Shown piece by piece: positions 24,560 through 34,315 of a stretch of 64,000 nucleotides of DNA; position 1 is the first letter of the stretch; each line of letters begins with the position of its first letter. Made by a program: the position numbers and the translations under genes. Source of the stretch: Serratia plymuthica NBRC 102599 (GTDB lineage Bacteria > Pseudomonadota > Gammaproteobacteria > Enterobacterales > Enterobacteriaceae); the NCBI RefSeq assembly GCF_001590925.1, contig NZ_BCTU01000030.1, positions 1 through 64,000 of the forward strand, given 5' to 3'. Below the pieces are notes generated by a model. The model saw only the letters and a program-made list of their open reading frames with translations, made no database searches and was not told where the DNA came from.

Positions 24560-24624
24560 AAAATAATCACACCAGAACCTTATTGATTGCACGCCGGCAT
24601 CAATGGCCGGGCAACGCACTCCGG

Positions 24625-26901
24625 TCAGGCTTGCTGCTCGCGCAGGCGCTGAGCCGCCAACACCATGTTGGCCAGCGACTGACGGGTTTCCGGCCAGCCA
24701 CGGGTTTTCAGACCGCAATCCGGGTTAACCCACAGGCGTTCCGCCGGGATGTTCTGCGCCGCTTTACGCAGCAGCGCTTCGATCCATTCCACGCTTGGCA
24801 CGTTTGGCGAGTGGATGTCGTACACGCCAGGGCCAATTTCGTTTGGATACTCGAACTCTTTGAAGGCTTCCAGCAGATCCATATCGGAACGCGAGGTTTC
24901 GATGGTGATCACGTCGGCATCCAGCGCCGCGATGGAATCCATGATGTCGTTGAATTCGCAGTAACACATGTGAGTGTGGATCTGCGTATCGTCCTGCGCC
25001 ACGGCGGCATTCAGTTTGAAGGCATCCACTGCCCAGTCCAGGTAAGCGGCCCAGTCGGATTGACGCAGCGGCAACCCTTCACGCAGTGCCGGTTCGTCAA
25101 TCTGGATGATGCCGATACCGGCTTTTTCCAGATCTTCCACTTCGTCGCGCAGCGCCAGGGCGATCTGCCTGGCGATCACTTCACGGGTTACGTCTTCGCG
25201 CGGGAACGACCAGCAAAGGATGGTCACCGGCCCGGTCAACATGCCTTTTACCGGCTTGTCGGTCAGCGATTGCGCATACTTCGCCCACTCCACGGTAATG
25301 GCTTCAGGACGGCTGATGTCGCCAATAATGACCGGCGGTTTTACGCAGCGGGAACCGTAGCTCTGTACCCAGCCATTTTGGGTGAAGACGAAGCCGTCGA
25401 GGTTCTCGCCGAAGTATTCCACCATGTCATTACGCTCGGCTTCGCCGTGCACCAGCACGTCCAGGCCCAGACGTTCTTGTTCAACGATCGCCTGTTTGAT
25501 GTGCTCGCTAATGCTGGTTCGGTAATTGTTGCCGTCCAGACGCCCCTGTTTGAAATCCAGGCGCAGGCCGCGGATTTCGGTGGTCTGCGGGAATGAGCCG
25601 ATAGTGGTGGTCGGCCAGGCCGGCAGGTTGAAGCGATCGCGCTGCGCCTGAGCGCGCTGAGCGTAAGGGCTCTGGCGCTCGCTGTCTTGTGCGGTAATGG
25701 CGGCCAGACGTTGGCCTACCTGCGCATTATGTACGCGGCTGGACTGACGACGAGCGCGGATTGGCGCGCTGTATGCGTCCAGTTCTGCCTGCTTTTCTGC
25801 CCCTGGCGCGTTCAGCGCTGCGCTTAGCAAAGCCACTTCGGCGCATTTTTGCAGAGCGAAGGCGAACCAGCTCTTCACTTCTTCATCCAGGCGGGTTTCC
25901 ACGCTCAGATCGATGGGGCTGTGCAGCAAGGAACAAGAGGTGCCAATCCACAATGAACGGCTGTTAACCAGCGGTTGCAGGCGGTCGAACCAACTGCTCA
26001 GGTCGGCACGCCAGACGTTACGGCCATTGATGACGCCCAGCGACAGCAGCCACTCTTTTGGCAATGCCTCGTGCAATACGGCGATATCGTCGTGACCGGC
26101 CACCAGATCGACATGCAGACCCTGTACCGGCAATGCGCGGATAGCGTCGAGGTTGTGACCAACGCTGTCGAAATAGGTGGTCAACAGCAGTTTTACCTGG
26201 CCCTGCAACGCGTCGTAAGCCGGTTTGAAAGCGTCGAGCCATGCCTGCGGCAGCTCCAGCACCAGTGCAGGTTCGTCGATCTGCACCCACTCTACGCCGC
26301 GCTTCGCCAGTTCGGCCAGAACCTGCCGGTAAACCGGCAGAATGTCCTTCAGCAACGACAGTCGATCAAACTGCTCGCCCTTCACTTTGCCCAACCACAG
26401 GTAAGTGACCGGCCCCAGCAGCACAGGCTTGATGTTGTGGCCCAGCGCCAGCGCTTCGTCAACTTCATCCAGCAATTGAGTCCAACCCAGTTTGAACTGC
26501 TGGCCCTTCTGGAATTCAGGCACCATGTAGTGGTAGTTGGTGTTAAACCACTTGGTCATTTCTGCCGCTGCCGCCGGTTCACCGGTCGGTGCGCGGCCAC
26601 GGCCCAGACGGAACAGCTGGTCCAAATCGATTGAGCCATCCGCATTTTGATGACGTGCTGGCACGTTGCCCAGCAGCAAGCTGGTGGTCAAAACATGGTC
26701 GTACCAGGCGAAATCGCCGACCGGCACCAAATCCACCCCGGCCTGCTGTTGCTGTTGCCAATGGCGAGCGCGCAGCTCGCGGCCAACCGCCAGCAGTTCT
26801 TCCTGCGTTGAATTGCCTGCCCAGTAACTTTCCTGAGCTTTTTTCAGTTCACGTCGCAGCCCAACGCGTGGAAAACCCAGTGTGTGATTTAGAATTGCCA
26901 T
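24625..26901 (-). CDS. metE: Cobalamin-independent methionine synthase
   Basis: MetE transfers a methyl group from 5-methyltetrahydropteroyltriglutamate to homocysteine without B12. The 758-residue protein matches E. coli MetE (753). The zinc ligands are visible in HTHMCYCEF (His and Cys), ITIETSRSD (Glu) and [13 protein letters not shown] (Cys). The N-terminal half is the duplicated barrel typical of the family. The ATG at 26901 is preferred because GGGGA lies eight bases upstream; 26907 would put the start too close. It is divergent from its activator gene metR, with MetJ-box-like and MetR-type sites between. Confidence 0.97.
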   Translation of the reverse strand: MAILNHTLGFPRVGLRRELKKAQESYWAGNSTQEELLAVGRELRARHWQQQQQAGVDLVPVGDFAWYDHVLTTSLLLGNVPARHQNADGSIDLDQLFRLGRGRAPTGEPAAAAEMTKWFNTNYHYMVPEFQKGQQFKLGWTQLLDEVDEALALGHNIKPVLLGPVTYLWLGKVKGEQFDRLSLLKDILPVYRQVLAELAKRGVEWVQIDEPALVLELPQAWLDAFKPAYDALQGQVKLLLTTYFDSVGHNLDAIRALPVQGLHVDLVAGHDDIAVLHEALPKEWLLSLGVINGRNVWRADLSSWFDRLQPLVNSRSLWIGTSCSLLHSPIDLSVETRLDEEVKSWFAFALQKCAEVALLSAALNAPGAEKQAELDAYSAPIRARRQSSRVHNAQVGQRLAAITAQDSERQSPYAQRAQAQRDRFNLPAWPTTTIGSFPQTTEIRGLRLDFKQGRLDGNNYRTSISEHIKQAIVEQERLGLDVLVHGEAERNDMVEYFGENLDGFVFTQNGWVQSYGSRCVKPPVIIGDISRPEAITVEWAKYAQSLTDKPVKGMLTGPVTILCWSFPREDVTREVIARQIALALRDEVEDLEKAGIGIIQIDEPALREGLPLRQSDWAAYLDWAVDAFKLNAAVAQDDTQIHTHMCYCEFNDIMDSIAALDADVITIETSRSDMDLLEAFKEFEYPNEIGPGVYDIHSPNVPSVEWIEALLRKAAQNIPAERLWVNPDCGLKTRGWPETRQSLANMVLAAQRLREQQA

Positions 26902-26918
26902 CGTCATATTCCCCATTT

Positions 26919-26942
26919 AGCCGTCCAGATGTTTACACATCC
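26919..26942. promoter_or_regulatory. Tandem MetJ-box-like sites
   Basis: Three consecutive octamers, AGCCGTCC, AGATGTTT and ACACATCC, match the met box AGACGTCT at 6, 6 and 5 of 8 positions. They lie between metE and metR, 18 bases before the metE start, where MetJ with S-adenosylmethionine would repress metE. Confidence 0.65.
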
Positions 26943-26981
26943 ATAATCCGCAGGTACTGTATTAACCACAAGCGCAATTTA

Positions 26982-26998
26982 TTCACTGTCACTGTGAA
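26982..26998. promoter_or_regulatory. Palindrome in the metR leader, possible MetR or autoregulatory site
   Basis: TTCAC (26982-26986) and GTGAA (26994-26998) form an inverted repeat with a 7-base spacer, directly upstream of the metR ATG at 27007. MetR sites in E. coli are TGAA-N5-TTCA; here the arms have the opposite order, so the assignment is tentative. The GTGAAGG part may also be the metR ribosome site. Confidence 0.4.
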
Positions 26999-27006
26999 GG
27001 ACTCTC

Positions 27007-27957
27007 ATGATCGAACTGAAACACTTACGGACGCTGCAGGCTCTGCGCAACACCGGCTCTCTGGCGGCCGCCGCGGCCCAACTCCATCAGACGCAATCGG
27101 CCCTGTCGCATCAGTTCAGCGATCTGGAGCAGCGTCTGGGCTTCAAACTGTTCGTTCGAAAAAGCCAACCGCTGCGCTTTACCGTGCAGGGAGAAATCCT
27201 GTTACAGCTGGCAGAACAAGTACTGCCGCAAATCCAGCAGGCGTTGCAGGCGTGCCACGAACCGCATCAGGCCACGCTGCGCATCGCCATCGAATGCCAC
27301 AGTTGCATTCAGTGGCTGACGCCCGCGTTGGACAACTTCCGCCAGAGCTTCCCGCAGGTGGTGATGGACTTTAAGTCCGGCGTCACTTTTGATCCGCAAC
27401 CGGCGCTACAGCAGGGGGAATTGGATCTGGTGCTGACCTCAGACATTTTGCCGCGCAGCGGCCTGCACTATTCGCCGATGTTTGATTTCGAGGTGCGTCT
27501 GGTGCTGGCGCCGGATCACCCGCTGGCCGGCAAACTGCAGATTGAGCCGGAAGATTTGAGCGATGAGACGCTGATGATTTATCCGGTGCAACGCCAACGG
27601 CTGGATATATGGCGGAATTTCCTGCAACCGGCCGGCGTCAGCCCGGCGCTGAAAAACGTCGATAACACCTTGCTGCTGATCCAGATGGTGTCGGCACGGA
27701 TGGGGATTGCGGCGCTGCCGCATTGGGTAGTCGAAAGTTTCGAACGCCAGGGGCTGGTGGTGACAAAAACCCTGGGCGATGGCCTGTGGAGCCGCCTGTA
27801 TGCCGCGGTACGCGACGGCGAGCAGCGCCAGGCGGTGACCGAAGCCTTTATCCGCTCGGCGCGTCAACACGCCTGCAATCACCTGCCGTTCGTACGCGAC
27901 GCTGCGCGCCCGGGCACCCTCGCCGCCAGCATCAAGCCGCTGTCTTCACAAGCCTGA
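27007..27957 (+). CDS. metR: LysR-type transcriptional activator MetR
   Basis: MetR activates metE and other methionine genes with homocysteine as coinducer. The 316-residue protein has the LysR winged helix-turn-helix at residues 1-60 ([20 protein letters not shown]) and the two-lobed effector domain after it. E. coli MetR is 317 residues. A GAAGGA-type ribosome site precedes the ATG. It is divergent from metE and convergent with bioP, as in E. coli. Confidence 0.97.
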   Translation: MIELKHLRTLQALRNTGSLAAAAAQLHQTQSALSHQFSDLEQRLGFKLFVRKSQPLRFTVQGEILLQLAEQVLPQIQQALQACHEPHQATLRIAIECHSCIQWLTPALDNFRQSFPQVVMDFKSGVTFDPQPALQQGELDLVLTSDILPRSGLHYSPMFDFEVRLVLAPDHPLAGKLQIEPEDLSDETLMIYPVQRQRLDIWRNFLQPAGVSPALKNVDNTLLLIQMVSARMGIAALPHWVVESFERQGLVVTKTLGDGLWSRLYAAVRDGEQRQAVTEAFIRSARQHACNHLPFVRDAARPGTLAASIKPLSSQA

Positions 27958-27993
27958 TTTTGCGGGCTGCCTGCGCTTGGGTAGCCCGTGGTC

Positions 27994-28854
27994 TCAATTA
28001 GTCGGCTTTGGCGCCACCCAACGGCGGTGCACCCACAGCGAAGCGACAATCACCGCCCCGCCGATAATAAAACTCGGCCAGTGCGGTTGCTGCTGCCAGA
28101 TAGCCAAATTCACCAGCAACCCGGCGGGCACGTGCATGTTATTCATGATGCCGAGCGTCCCGGCATCCACCTGCGTTGCACCGTAGTTCCACATGAAATA
28201 GCCCAGCCCGGAAGCCACCACGCCCAGCCACACCAGAATGCCCCATTGCAGGTTAGTGGTCGGCAACTGTTGCGGGTTACCCCACAGGCACCAGGCGACC
28301 ACCGCGACCACCAAGGCTCCGAGGTAGAACCAGGAAAACGCCGTATGTTGCGGCAACGGGTGCACTTCCATCAGGCGCTTGTAACCGACCATGCCGATGG
28401 CGAAGCTGATATTCGCCGCCTGCACCAGCAACAGCCCCCACCAGAAATGCTCGCTCAATTGATGGTAACGGATGATCGCCGCGCCCAGTACCGCCAGCAA
28501 CGCGCTGAACACATAGGCCCAACGCAGGCGCTGACCGCTGATCAGGTCGTAAATCAGCGTGACGTACAGCGGCGTAAGCACGGTAAACAGCAGGAATTCC
28601 GGTACCGTCAGGTACATGTAGGCACGGAAGCTGAACAGGTACATGATGCCCAATTGGCAGGCGCCCACCAGCATGTACATCAGGATCACTTTCGGTTTGA
28701 TATTGCGCCAGCGCAGGAAAGGCAGGAATACCAACGCCGCCAGCCCGATACGCATCAGCACCGAGAACCAACTGTCGACCTGGCCCGCCAGATATTCGCC
28801 AATCAGGCTGAAAGAGAACGCCCATAAGACGGTAGTAATCACCAGAAGCAGCAC
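27994..28854 (-). CDS. bioP: EamA/DMT family transporter, probable biotin transporter BioP (YigM)
   Basis: The 286-residue protein is a ten-helix drug/metabolite-type transporter with a duplicated EamA fold. By position, convergent with metR, and by size it corresponds to E. coli YigM, the high-affinity biotin transporter BioP. The start is GTG at 28854, the only early in-frame start after a stop codon; the reading MLLLVITTVLWAFSFSLIGE gives a normal first helix. Residues 206-260 (VVASGLGYFMWNYGATQVDA) are typical of the second EamA repeat. Substrate is inferred from the orthologue. Confidence 0.78.
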   Translation of the reverse strand: MLLLVITTVLWAFSFSLIGEYLAGQVDSWFSVLMRIGLAALVFLPFLRWRNIKPKVILMYMLVGACQLGIMYLFSFRAYMYLTVPEFLLFTVLTPLYVTLIYDLISGQRLRWAYVFSALLAVLGAAIIRYHQLSEHFWWGLLLVQAANISFAIGMVGYKRLMEVHPLPQHTAFSWFYLGALVVAVVAWCLWGNPQQLPTTNLQWGILVWLGVVASGLGYFMWNYGATQVDAGTLGIMNNMHVPAGLLVNLAIWQQQPHWPSFIIGGAVIVASLWVHRRWVAPKPTN

Positions 28855-29091
28855 GTCGGGTTCACCCTAAACAATCAGAAAAGGCGATTGTAACGGAAGG
28901 CGAAATGCCGCGTGATGAAAAGGCGGTTTACAGCTGTGCAAAATATAAACTTTTCGGCAATTTTTCACCGGTGGGTTAGCAAATCGGCCAAAAATCCGAA
29001 TTTGGGCAAGAGCGCTATGCAATACTGCTCGTTATGCCATAGCATTCCTTGCAAGGAGCAACATTGACGACGACACAAGGAAAGTTTGACT

Positions 29092-29937
29092 ATGTCAGCA
29101 CTAGAGTTCCCCTGCACGATATTTAAAACCCAAAAACAAATGGATGATTACGGTGCAAGCGATATGCACTTTGGTGATTTATCCGAAACACAGTTAAAAA
29201 CGCATTTTCATCTGACCGATGTATCGACCCGGTTTTCCCCTTATTCACTGACGAAAATAGCTCAGCCCAGCAAGCCTATGGCTTATAGCTACGGTTATGC
29301 TAACAATATCAATAATAAAAATGAAAGAATCACCCGTCAGGAATGCGCCAAAATTCTGTTCGATGAATTCCGCCAACTCTCAAAGCCTTTCGCCCTCTAC
29401 GGCCCCTACAAAAGCCTGATCGTGAAGATGATCACCCATATGCAGAACGGCAAGGGCTCGGCATTTAGCGATATCTCTCTGAATACTGCTTTGAAAGAGC
29501 AAATATTGGGTGACAACTCTAAAAACAGCACACGGCTTCTTTTAAAAGAAGCAATTAATGAAAAAATAGACTGGGTAAACAAGTCTTATCCACCTGAAGA
29601 GAAGGACAGACTAAGGGATGCAATACTTAGTGGTAAACTACCTAAGTTTGATAGACCCCAGGATAGCTTTAATGGAATGGGTATTACCATTCACGATACC
29701 TGGGCAACCCATATCACCCTAAAATCGTTGCAAATAGCTGACAATCGCTATCGTGCGGTTGTGCATTACAAAGTACAAGATCACTTCGGTCTGGATAATG
29801 AGGATATTTTAAAGCCCAAGTTTAAACAATTCCTTTTCTTCCGTATCTGGTTTGTGCTCCAACGCTATAATCAGTTTGGTTTTAAACCCTTTATCACCAA
29901 TATGGAAGCCACAGTAGAAATTACCGGGGAAGCATAA
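29092..29937 (+). CDS. DUF3289 family protein (YPO3983 type), candidate toxin/effector
   Basis: This 281-residue protein belongs by recall to the DUF3289 family known from Yersinia, Serratia and relatives; the function is unknown. Conserved blocks are FPCTIFKTQKQMDDYGASDM at the N terminus, a FYGP-like FALYGPYKSLIVKMITHMQ, DSFNGMGITIHDTWATHITL, and the C-terminal YKVQDHFGLD plus LQRYNQFGFKPFIT. There is no signal peptide or membrane helix. ATG at 29092 is preferred over TTG at 29086 because AAGGAAAG is well spaced. The stop overlaps the start of a membrane-anchored DUF943 gene, an arrangement that suggests an effector with its immunity protein; this is inference. The DNA is visibly richer in A/T and in codons such as AAA, AAT and ATA than its neighbours. 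Confidence 0.82.
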   Translation: MSALEFPCTIFKTQKQMDDYGASDMHFGDLSETQLKTHFHLTDVSTRFSPYSLTKIAQPSKPMAYSYGYANNINNKNERITRQECAKILFDEFRQLSKPFALYGPYKSLIVKMITHMQNGKGSAFSDISLNTALKEQILGDNSKNSTRLLLKEAINEKIDWVNKSYPPEEKDRLRDAILSGKLPKFDRPQDSFNGMGITIHDTWATHITLKSLQIADNRYRAVVHYKVQDHFGLDNEDILKPKFKQFLFFRIWFVLQRYNQFGFKPFITNMEATVEITGEA

Positions 29938-30401
29938 TGAAAGAAAAAATCAAGAAATCTCTCTGTATGCTAACACTGGCGACTTGTGTTCCTCTCGGTT
30001 ACGTCCTCTGGTTGTCACTTCGTCCGGTGGAAATTATCGCTGTTCATCAGAGAAATAATTACAGTGATGTACTGGTAAAAAACTTCCCTTTTACTGAGAA
30101 AGAGAAAATAAACTGGTGGATGGAAAACAAATCCCTGTTAAAAGATAAATACAATATTCCCAAACCTGCAAAAGATGGTTTTTTTTCTGTAATATTTTGG
30201 GATTTTGGCGATGGATACAAAAAAGAGGAAAAGTATGACAGACTCTGTTTTGATGATATGAAAACAAAAATTAATTGCATTGATAAAAACTCTCTTATTA
30301 TGGTGAGGTACAGTAAAAATACAGGATTGTCTTTTCGCCTGGATAGTGGGGTATATCGAATGCAGGAAAACGGCGAGATGGTAAAAAATAAATATCAATG
30401 A
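29937..30401 (+). CDS. DUF943 family membrane-anchored protein, paralogue 1
   Basis: This 154-residue protein has a short basic N terminus (KEKIKKS), one membrane helix (about residues 8-26) and then an extracytoplasmic-type domain. The family signature LRPVEIIAVHQ directly follows the helix; VLVKNFPFTEKEKINWW and RLCFDDMKTKINCID are further conserved blocks, the last with a probable disulfide Cys pair. The family (DUF943) has no established function. Its ATG overlaps the DUF3289 stop (TAATG), so the two are translated together. A protective (immunity) role for the upstream protein is a hypothesis only. Base composition is AT-rich. Confidence 0.82.
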   Translation: MKEKIKKSLCMLTLATCVPLGYVLWLSLRPVEIIAVHQRNNYSDVLVKNFPFTEKEKINWWMENKSLLKDKYNIPKPAKDGFFSVIFWDFGDGYKKEEKYDRLCFDDMKTKINCIDKNSLIMVRYSKNTGLSFRLDSGVYRMQENGEMVKNKYQ

Positions 30402-30471
30402 AACAGTTGTTCAAATGGGTGATCCTGCAAGAGAAATATAGGCGCCACAATAGAGATCATCGGAGGATCTA

Positions 30472-30948
30472 GTGAAAGCAAAAAAAAAGAAAACGCTTCG
30501 TGCACTATCATTAGCTGGCTGTGTTCTGCTTATTTATTTCTTCTGGTTTTCGTTGCGCCCAGTGGAAATCGTTGCCATTCATGATGATGGCAATTTCAGT
30601 GCTGTTTTAGTGAAAAACTTCCCTATTACTGACAGAGGAAAAATAGCTTGGTGGCTGAAAAACAAAGATATGTTAAAGACAAAATATGACATTCCAAAAC
30701 CAGCATCTTATGGTAATTTTAACATTACGTTCTGGTTATTCGGTGATGGATATAAAGCAGAAGATAAGCATGACAGACTCTGCTTTGACGATATGAAAAC
30801 AAAGATAAATTGTATCGAAAAAGATGCTGTTTTTTCTGTTAATAATGACAGTGAGAACAGGATATATCTCACAGTATATAATGGTACATACCTACTACAA
30901 AAAAACGGCGAAGTAGTTGAATACGAAAGTAAATTCGAGGCTAAGTAG
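30472..30948 (+). CDS. DUF943 family membrane-anchored protein, paralogue 2
   Basis: This 158-residue protein is a clear paralogue of the preceding gene: same basic N terminus, single helix, LRPVEIVAIHDDGNFSAVLV, NFPITDRGKIAWWLKNKDML and RLCFDDMKTKINCIEKD. It starts at GTG 30472 with a strong GGAGG six bases upstream. The two copies are about half identical by eye, so the duplication is not recent, or the copies have diverged under selection. The 70-base gap has no terminator-like hairpin, so one transcript is likely. Confidence 0.82.
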   Translation: MKAKKKKTLRALSLAGCVLLIYFFWFSLRPVEIVAIHDDGNFSAVLVKNFPITDRGKIAWWLKNKDMLKTKYDIPKPASYGNFNITFWLFGDGYKAEDKHDRLCFDDMKTKINCIEKDAVFSVNNDSENRIYLTVYNGTYLLQKNGEVVEYESKFEAK

Positions 30949-31034
30949 TTTACACTTATTTTCACCCAGAATTTGCTACAATTGAAAGGCTCGCTTGATT
31001 AGCCATACTTAATTGAAAAAAGAGGGTAAATATC

Positions 31035-31364
31035 ATGAAGAGTTATCGCATTCTGTACGGCCTGCTGTTGCTGTCCGGGCTGGCAACGGCGGCCAATGGC
31101 GTAACCGAGCTCAGTTCGCAACAGCAGTTCCTTAACCAGCGCAATCAGCAGACGCAGCAACAGCGCATGCTGAATAACCAACAGCTGGATCAACGCCGCC
31201 TGCAACAACAGCGGCAATTCGACGACAATCAGCAAAAGTTGCTGCGAAATGCGCCAAACGGCGGGCAATTGCTGCCAAACGGCAACCAACCGCGCAATCC
31301 GTTCAACCGCACGTCGCCGACGGTGCCGCAAACGCAGATGCCGGTTACACCCGCACGCCCATAA
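31035..31364 (+). CDS. yhhA: DUF2756 family periplasmic protein (YhhA)
   Basis: This 109-residue protein has a signal peptide (MKSYRILYGLLLLSGLATAA) and a mature part extremely rich in Gln, Asn, Arg and Pro, with repeats such as QQQ and LNNQQLDQRRLQQQRQ. It matches E. coli YhhA in composition, size class and position next to ugpQ. Function is unknown. Unlike E. coli, ggt is not upstream; the DUF943 gene is. It is convergent with the ugp side, and its last 20 bases overlap the small membrane ORF on the other strand. Confidence 0.75.
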   Translation: MKSYRILYGLLLLSGLATAANGVTELSSQQQFLNQRNQQTQQQRMLNNQQLDQRRLQQQRQFDDNQQKLLRNAPNGGQLLPNGNQPRNPFNRTSPTVPQTQMPVTPARP

Positions 31365-31530
31365 TGGTGAGGATCAGCGGCGTAGTGACCGCCGCCAGCG
31401 CGGTGGACATCACCAGACTGGTGGCCGGCCACTTACTCCAGCGGATAAAGCCATACCCCAGCACGATCAGAACAAATAGCGGCAAAGACAGCGCTATCTG
31501 GTGCCACAGCGAAACAATAAAAACAGACAT
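31345..31530 (-). pseudogene. Remnant of an AEC-family transporter, internally deleted in frame
   Basis: A 61-residue frame with a good ribosome site (GGAAGGGA before ATG at 31530) starts MSVFIVSLWHQIALSLPLFV and continues LIVLGYGFIRWSKWPAT, which looks like the first helix of AEC (auxin efflux carrier-type) permeases of about 310 residues. After residue 37 it jumps to SLVMSTALAAVTTPLILTIM, which looks like the last helix of the same family. The simplest reading is an in-frame deletion of the middle of the gene near 31420. It could instead be a functional two-helix small protein. Family assignment is from memory of typical AEC ends. Confidence 0.5.
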
Positions 31531-31598
31531 CAGATCCCTTCCGTTAGCGCAGCGGCAAGGGGCTGACGTCGCAAGAATCAACAGGCGCCGGCGAATTC

Positions 31599-31622
31599 AC
31601 GGGCGCAGCAGACTGCGCCCGT
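31599..31622 (-). terminator. GC-rich stem-loop after ugpQ
   Basis: ACGGGCGCAG (31599-31608) and CTGCGCCCGT (31613-31622) form a perfect 10-bp stem with a CAGA loop, 12 bases beyond the ugpQ stop. There is no T tract, so it may protect the mRNA 3' end rather than terminate. The stem core resembles that in the livK-livH gap. Confidence 0.6.
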
Positions 31623-31633
31623 AGCAACGGAGG

Positions 31634-32380
31634 TTATTCGTTGGGAAAATCCGGGCCGATCAAATCTATCCGGTCGGTACAAATACAGTCAACGCCCCAG
31701 TTCAACAACAGGCGCGCACGCGCCGGCTGGTTAACGGTATACACCAGAATGCGCAGGCCGGCCGCCTTCAGCGTCGCGACCCGCTCAGCGGTCAGCTCTT
31801 TGTGGTTGATATGCAACGACACGCAGCCCAACCGCTCTGTCAGCGCCTGCCAGTTGTCATCCCATTCATCCAGCAACAGGCCGCGCGGCAGGTCCGGCAC
31901 CGTACGCTGTGCCGCCTCAAGCGCTTCAACCGAGAACGAAGAAAGCAGCGGTTCGGTCTGGCCTTGCCACAACAGCCGTGCTGCCAGCGCCACCACGCGG
32001 CCGGTTTCATCGTCAGTGCCGATGGTGGGTTTGATTTCGATATTCGCCATCATGCCGTGCTGCCGGCAGCGCTCTGCGACCTCCAACAGCAACGGCAGAC
32101 GCTCGCCCTTGTAGGCGGAGTTGTACCAGTTGCCGGCATCCAGCTGCACCAGTTTGTCCCAGGGCAATTCGCCCGCCACGCCCCAACCGTCGCTGGTGCG
32201 ATCGAGGGTATCGTCATGCAACAAAAAGATCTGTCCGTCCTGCGCCAGCTTGACGTCGAACTCAATCATTTTGTGGCCGTGTCGCGCGCCAACGTCGATC
32301 GCCGCCAGGGTATTTTCCGGTGCCAGGGAACCGCCGCCGCGGTGGGCGACGATATGAGGATAAGGCCAGGCTGTGGTCAT
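31634..32380 (-). CDS. ugpQ: Glycerophosphodiester phosphodiesterase, cytoplasmic
   Basis: UgpQ hydrolyses glycerophosphodiesters taken up by the Ugp transporter to glycerol-3-phosphate and an alcohol. The 248-residue TIM-barrel protein carries the GDPD motifs [18 protein letters not shown] (catalytic His), [11 protein letters not shown] and the second catalytic His in [11 protein letters not shown]. There is no signal peptide, consistent with the cytoplasmic enzyme. Its ATG overlaps the ugpC stop by four bases. It ends the ugpBAECQ operon, as in E. coli. Confidence 0.97.
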   Translation of the reverse strand: MTTAWPYPHIVAHRGGGSLAPENTLAAIDVGARHGHKMIEFDVKLAQDGQIFLLHDDTLDRTSDGWGVAGELPWDKLVQLDAGNWYNSAYKGERLPLLLEVAERCRQHGMMANIEIKPTIGTDDETGRVVALAARLLWQGQTEPLLSSFSVEALEAAQRTVPDLPRGLLLDEWDDNWQALTERLGCVSLHINHKELTAERVATLKAAGLRILVYTVNQPARARLLLNWGVDCICTDRIDLIGPDFPNE

Positions 32381-33453
32381 TGTTCCATCCGTAATCCGCT
32401 GTTTGAATCAAAAAAGTGCAGCGCCTGTGCAGGCAGTTGCAAATATAGCGTGCTGCCCGCCGTCGGCATAGTTTCATGCGACAACCGCGCAATTACGCCG
32501 TGGCCGCCCCATTGCCCGTGCGCCAGATTATCTGCGCCCAGCAATTCCAGCGTTTGCAGCTCCAGCGGCACGCCGCCTTGTTCAAGGGTGGTCAGCTGAA
32601 TATGCTCCGGGCGGATGCCGAGCGTCAACGGGCGGCCGCCCCACTGTGTTTTGGCCTGAGGTAAATTCAGCCTCATCCCGCCGGCCAGCAACAGTTGGCT
32701 GCCGTCGGCGCTCAACGTGCCGGGCAGCAGGTTCATCGCCGGAGAGCCGATAAAGCTGGCGACAAACAGCGACGCCGGGCGCTGGTAAACCTCGCTCGGG
32801 GTGCCAATCTGTTCCGCTACGCCCTTGTTCATCACAATCACCCGCTGCGCCAACGTCATTGCCTCAACCTGATCGTGCGTGACGTACAGGCTGGTGGTTT
32901 TCAGCCGACGATGCAGCTGTTGCAATTCCAGGCGCATCTGCACGCGCAGTTTGGCATCCAGGTTGGACAAAGGTTCATCGAACAGGAATACCGCCGGTTC
33001 ACGCACGATGGCGCGCCCCATCGCCACCCGCTGGCGTTGCCCGCCGGAAAGCTCGCGCGGCTTGCGCTGCAACAGCGGCTCCAGCTCCAGAATGCGCGCG
33101 GCTTCTTCCACCCGCTGCTGGATATGCTGTTTGCCGAAACCGCGAATTTTCAGGCCATAGGCCATGTTGTCGTACACGCTCATATGCGGATACAGTGCGT
33201 AGTTCTGAAACACCATCGCGATGCCGCGATCTTTCGGTTCCATATCGGTCACGCGCTGGCTGTCGATATAGATATCGCCGCTGGTGGTGCGTTCCAGCCC
33301 GGCCACCATGCGCAGCAGCGTCGATTTTCCGCAGCCTGAAGGGCCGACCATCACGATAAACTCGCCGTCCGCCACGTCGAGATCGATTTGCTTAATCACC
33401 GGCGTTTTACCGTCGTAGGATTTGGTGACTGCCTGTAGTTTTAAACCTGCCAT
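32377..33453 (-). CDS. ugpC: sn-Glycerol-3-phosphate ABC transporter ATP-binding protein
   Basis: UgpC powers uptake of glycerol-3-phosphate and glycerophosphodiesters. The 358-residue protein is a MalK-type ATPase with Walker [13 protein letters not shown], signature [13 protein letters not shown], Walker [13 protein letters not shown] and a C-terminal regulatory OB-like domain. E. coli UgpC is 356. The ATG at 33453 (MAGLKLQAV) was chosen by family comparison; the extra 16 residues of the longer frame overlap the end of ugpE. Confidence 0.97.
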   Translation of the reverse strand: MAGLKLQAVTKSYDGKTPVIKQIDLDVADGEFIVMVGPSGCGKSTLLRMVAGLERTTSGDIYIDSQRVTDMEPKDRGIAMVFQNYALYPHMSVYDNMAYGLKIRGFGKQHIQQRVEEAARILELEPLLQRKPRELSGGQRQRVAMGRAIVREPAVFLFDEPLSNLDAKLRVQMRLELQQLHRRLKTTSLYVTHDQVEAMTLAQRVIVMNKGVAEQIGTPSEVYQRPASLFVASFIGSPAMNLLPGTLSADGSQLLLAGGMRLNLPQAKTQWGGRPLTLGIRPEHIQLTTLEQGGVPLELQTLELLGADNLAHGQWGGHGVIARLSHETMPTAGSTLYLQLPAQALHFFDSNSGLRMEQ

Positions 33454-33469
33454 GTGGACATTTCTCTCG

Positions 33470-34315
33470 TTACTTCTCGCTGTCGACGAGACCGCGCACA
33501 AACCAGCGCTGCATCAGAAGAACCACCGTCAGCGGTGGAATTAAGGTCAGAATCATCGCCGCCATTACCTGATTCCACTGGGTCGGCGCGCCGGAGGTGG
33601 AGATCATGCTCTTGATGCCCGCCACCGCGGTCCCCATCGAGGCGTCGCTGGTGATCAGGATCGGCCACAGGTACTGGTTCCAGCCGTAGATAAAGGTGAT
33701 GACAAACAGCGCCGCCAGATTGGTTTTCGACAGCGGCAGCACGATGTCCCAGAAAAAGCGCATCGGCCCGGCACCATCGATGCGCGCCGCTTCCAGCAGC
33801 TCATCCGGCAGCGTCATGAAGAACTGGCGCAGCAGGAAGGTCGCGGTCGCCGAGGCCATCAGCGGCAGCGTCAGACCGGTGTAGCTGTCCAGCAGGTTCA
33901 GGGTGGAGATCACCTCCACCGTCGGGAAAATACGCACTTCTACCGGCAGCATCAGGGTGAGGAAAATCAGCCAGAAAAACAGGCTGCGCAACGGGAAACG
34001 GAAATACACGATGGCGTAAGCCGACAACACCGACACCACAATTTTGCCGAAGGTAATCGCCAGCGCCATGATCACGCTGTTCAGCAGCAGCAGCGAGAAC
34101 GGCACCTTGAGGTTGCCCACGCCGCCCTGCCAGATATTGCGGATGTTTTCCCACAGATGGCCGCCCGGTATCAGGGTCATCGGCACCTGAAACACCTGCT
34201 TATCGTCCAGCGTCGCGGCGACAAAAGCCACGTACAGCGGGAACAGCACCACCAGCACGCCGATAATCAGCATTACGTGGCTGAAGATATCCAGCCCGCG
34301 TCGGTTCTCAATCAT
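33470..34315 (-). CDS. ugpE: sn-Glycerol-3-phosphate ABC transporter permease UgpE
   Basis: UgpE is one of the two inner-membrane permeases. The 281-residue protein has six predicted helices and the EAA loop that contacts UgpC ([20 protein letters not shown]). Length equals E. coli UgpE. The ATG overlaps the ugpA stop by four bases. Confidence 0.97.
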   Translation of the reverse strand: MIENRRGLDIFSHVMLIIGVLVVLFPLYVAFVAATLDDKQVFQVPMTLIPGGHLWENIRNIWQGGVGNLKVPFSLLLLNSVIMALAITFGKIVVSVLSAYAIVYFRFPLRSLFFWLIFLTLMLPVEVRIFPTVEVISTLNLLDSYTGLTLPLMASATATFLLRQFFMTLPDELLEAARIDGAGPMRFFWDIVLPLSKTNLAALFVITFIYGWNQYLWPILITSDASMGTAVAGIKSMISTSGAPTQWNQVMAAMILTLIPPLTVVLLMQRWFVRGLVDSEK

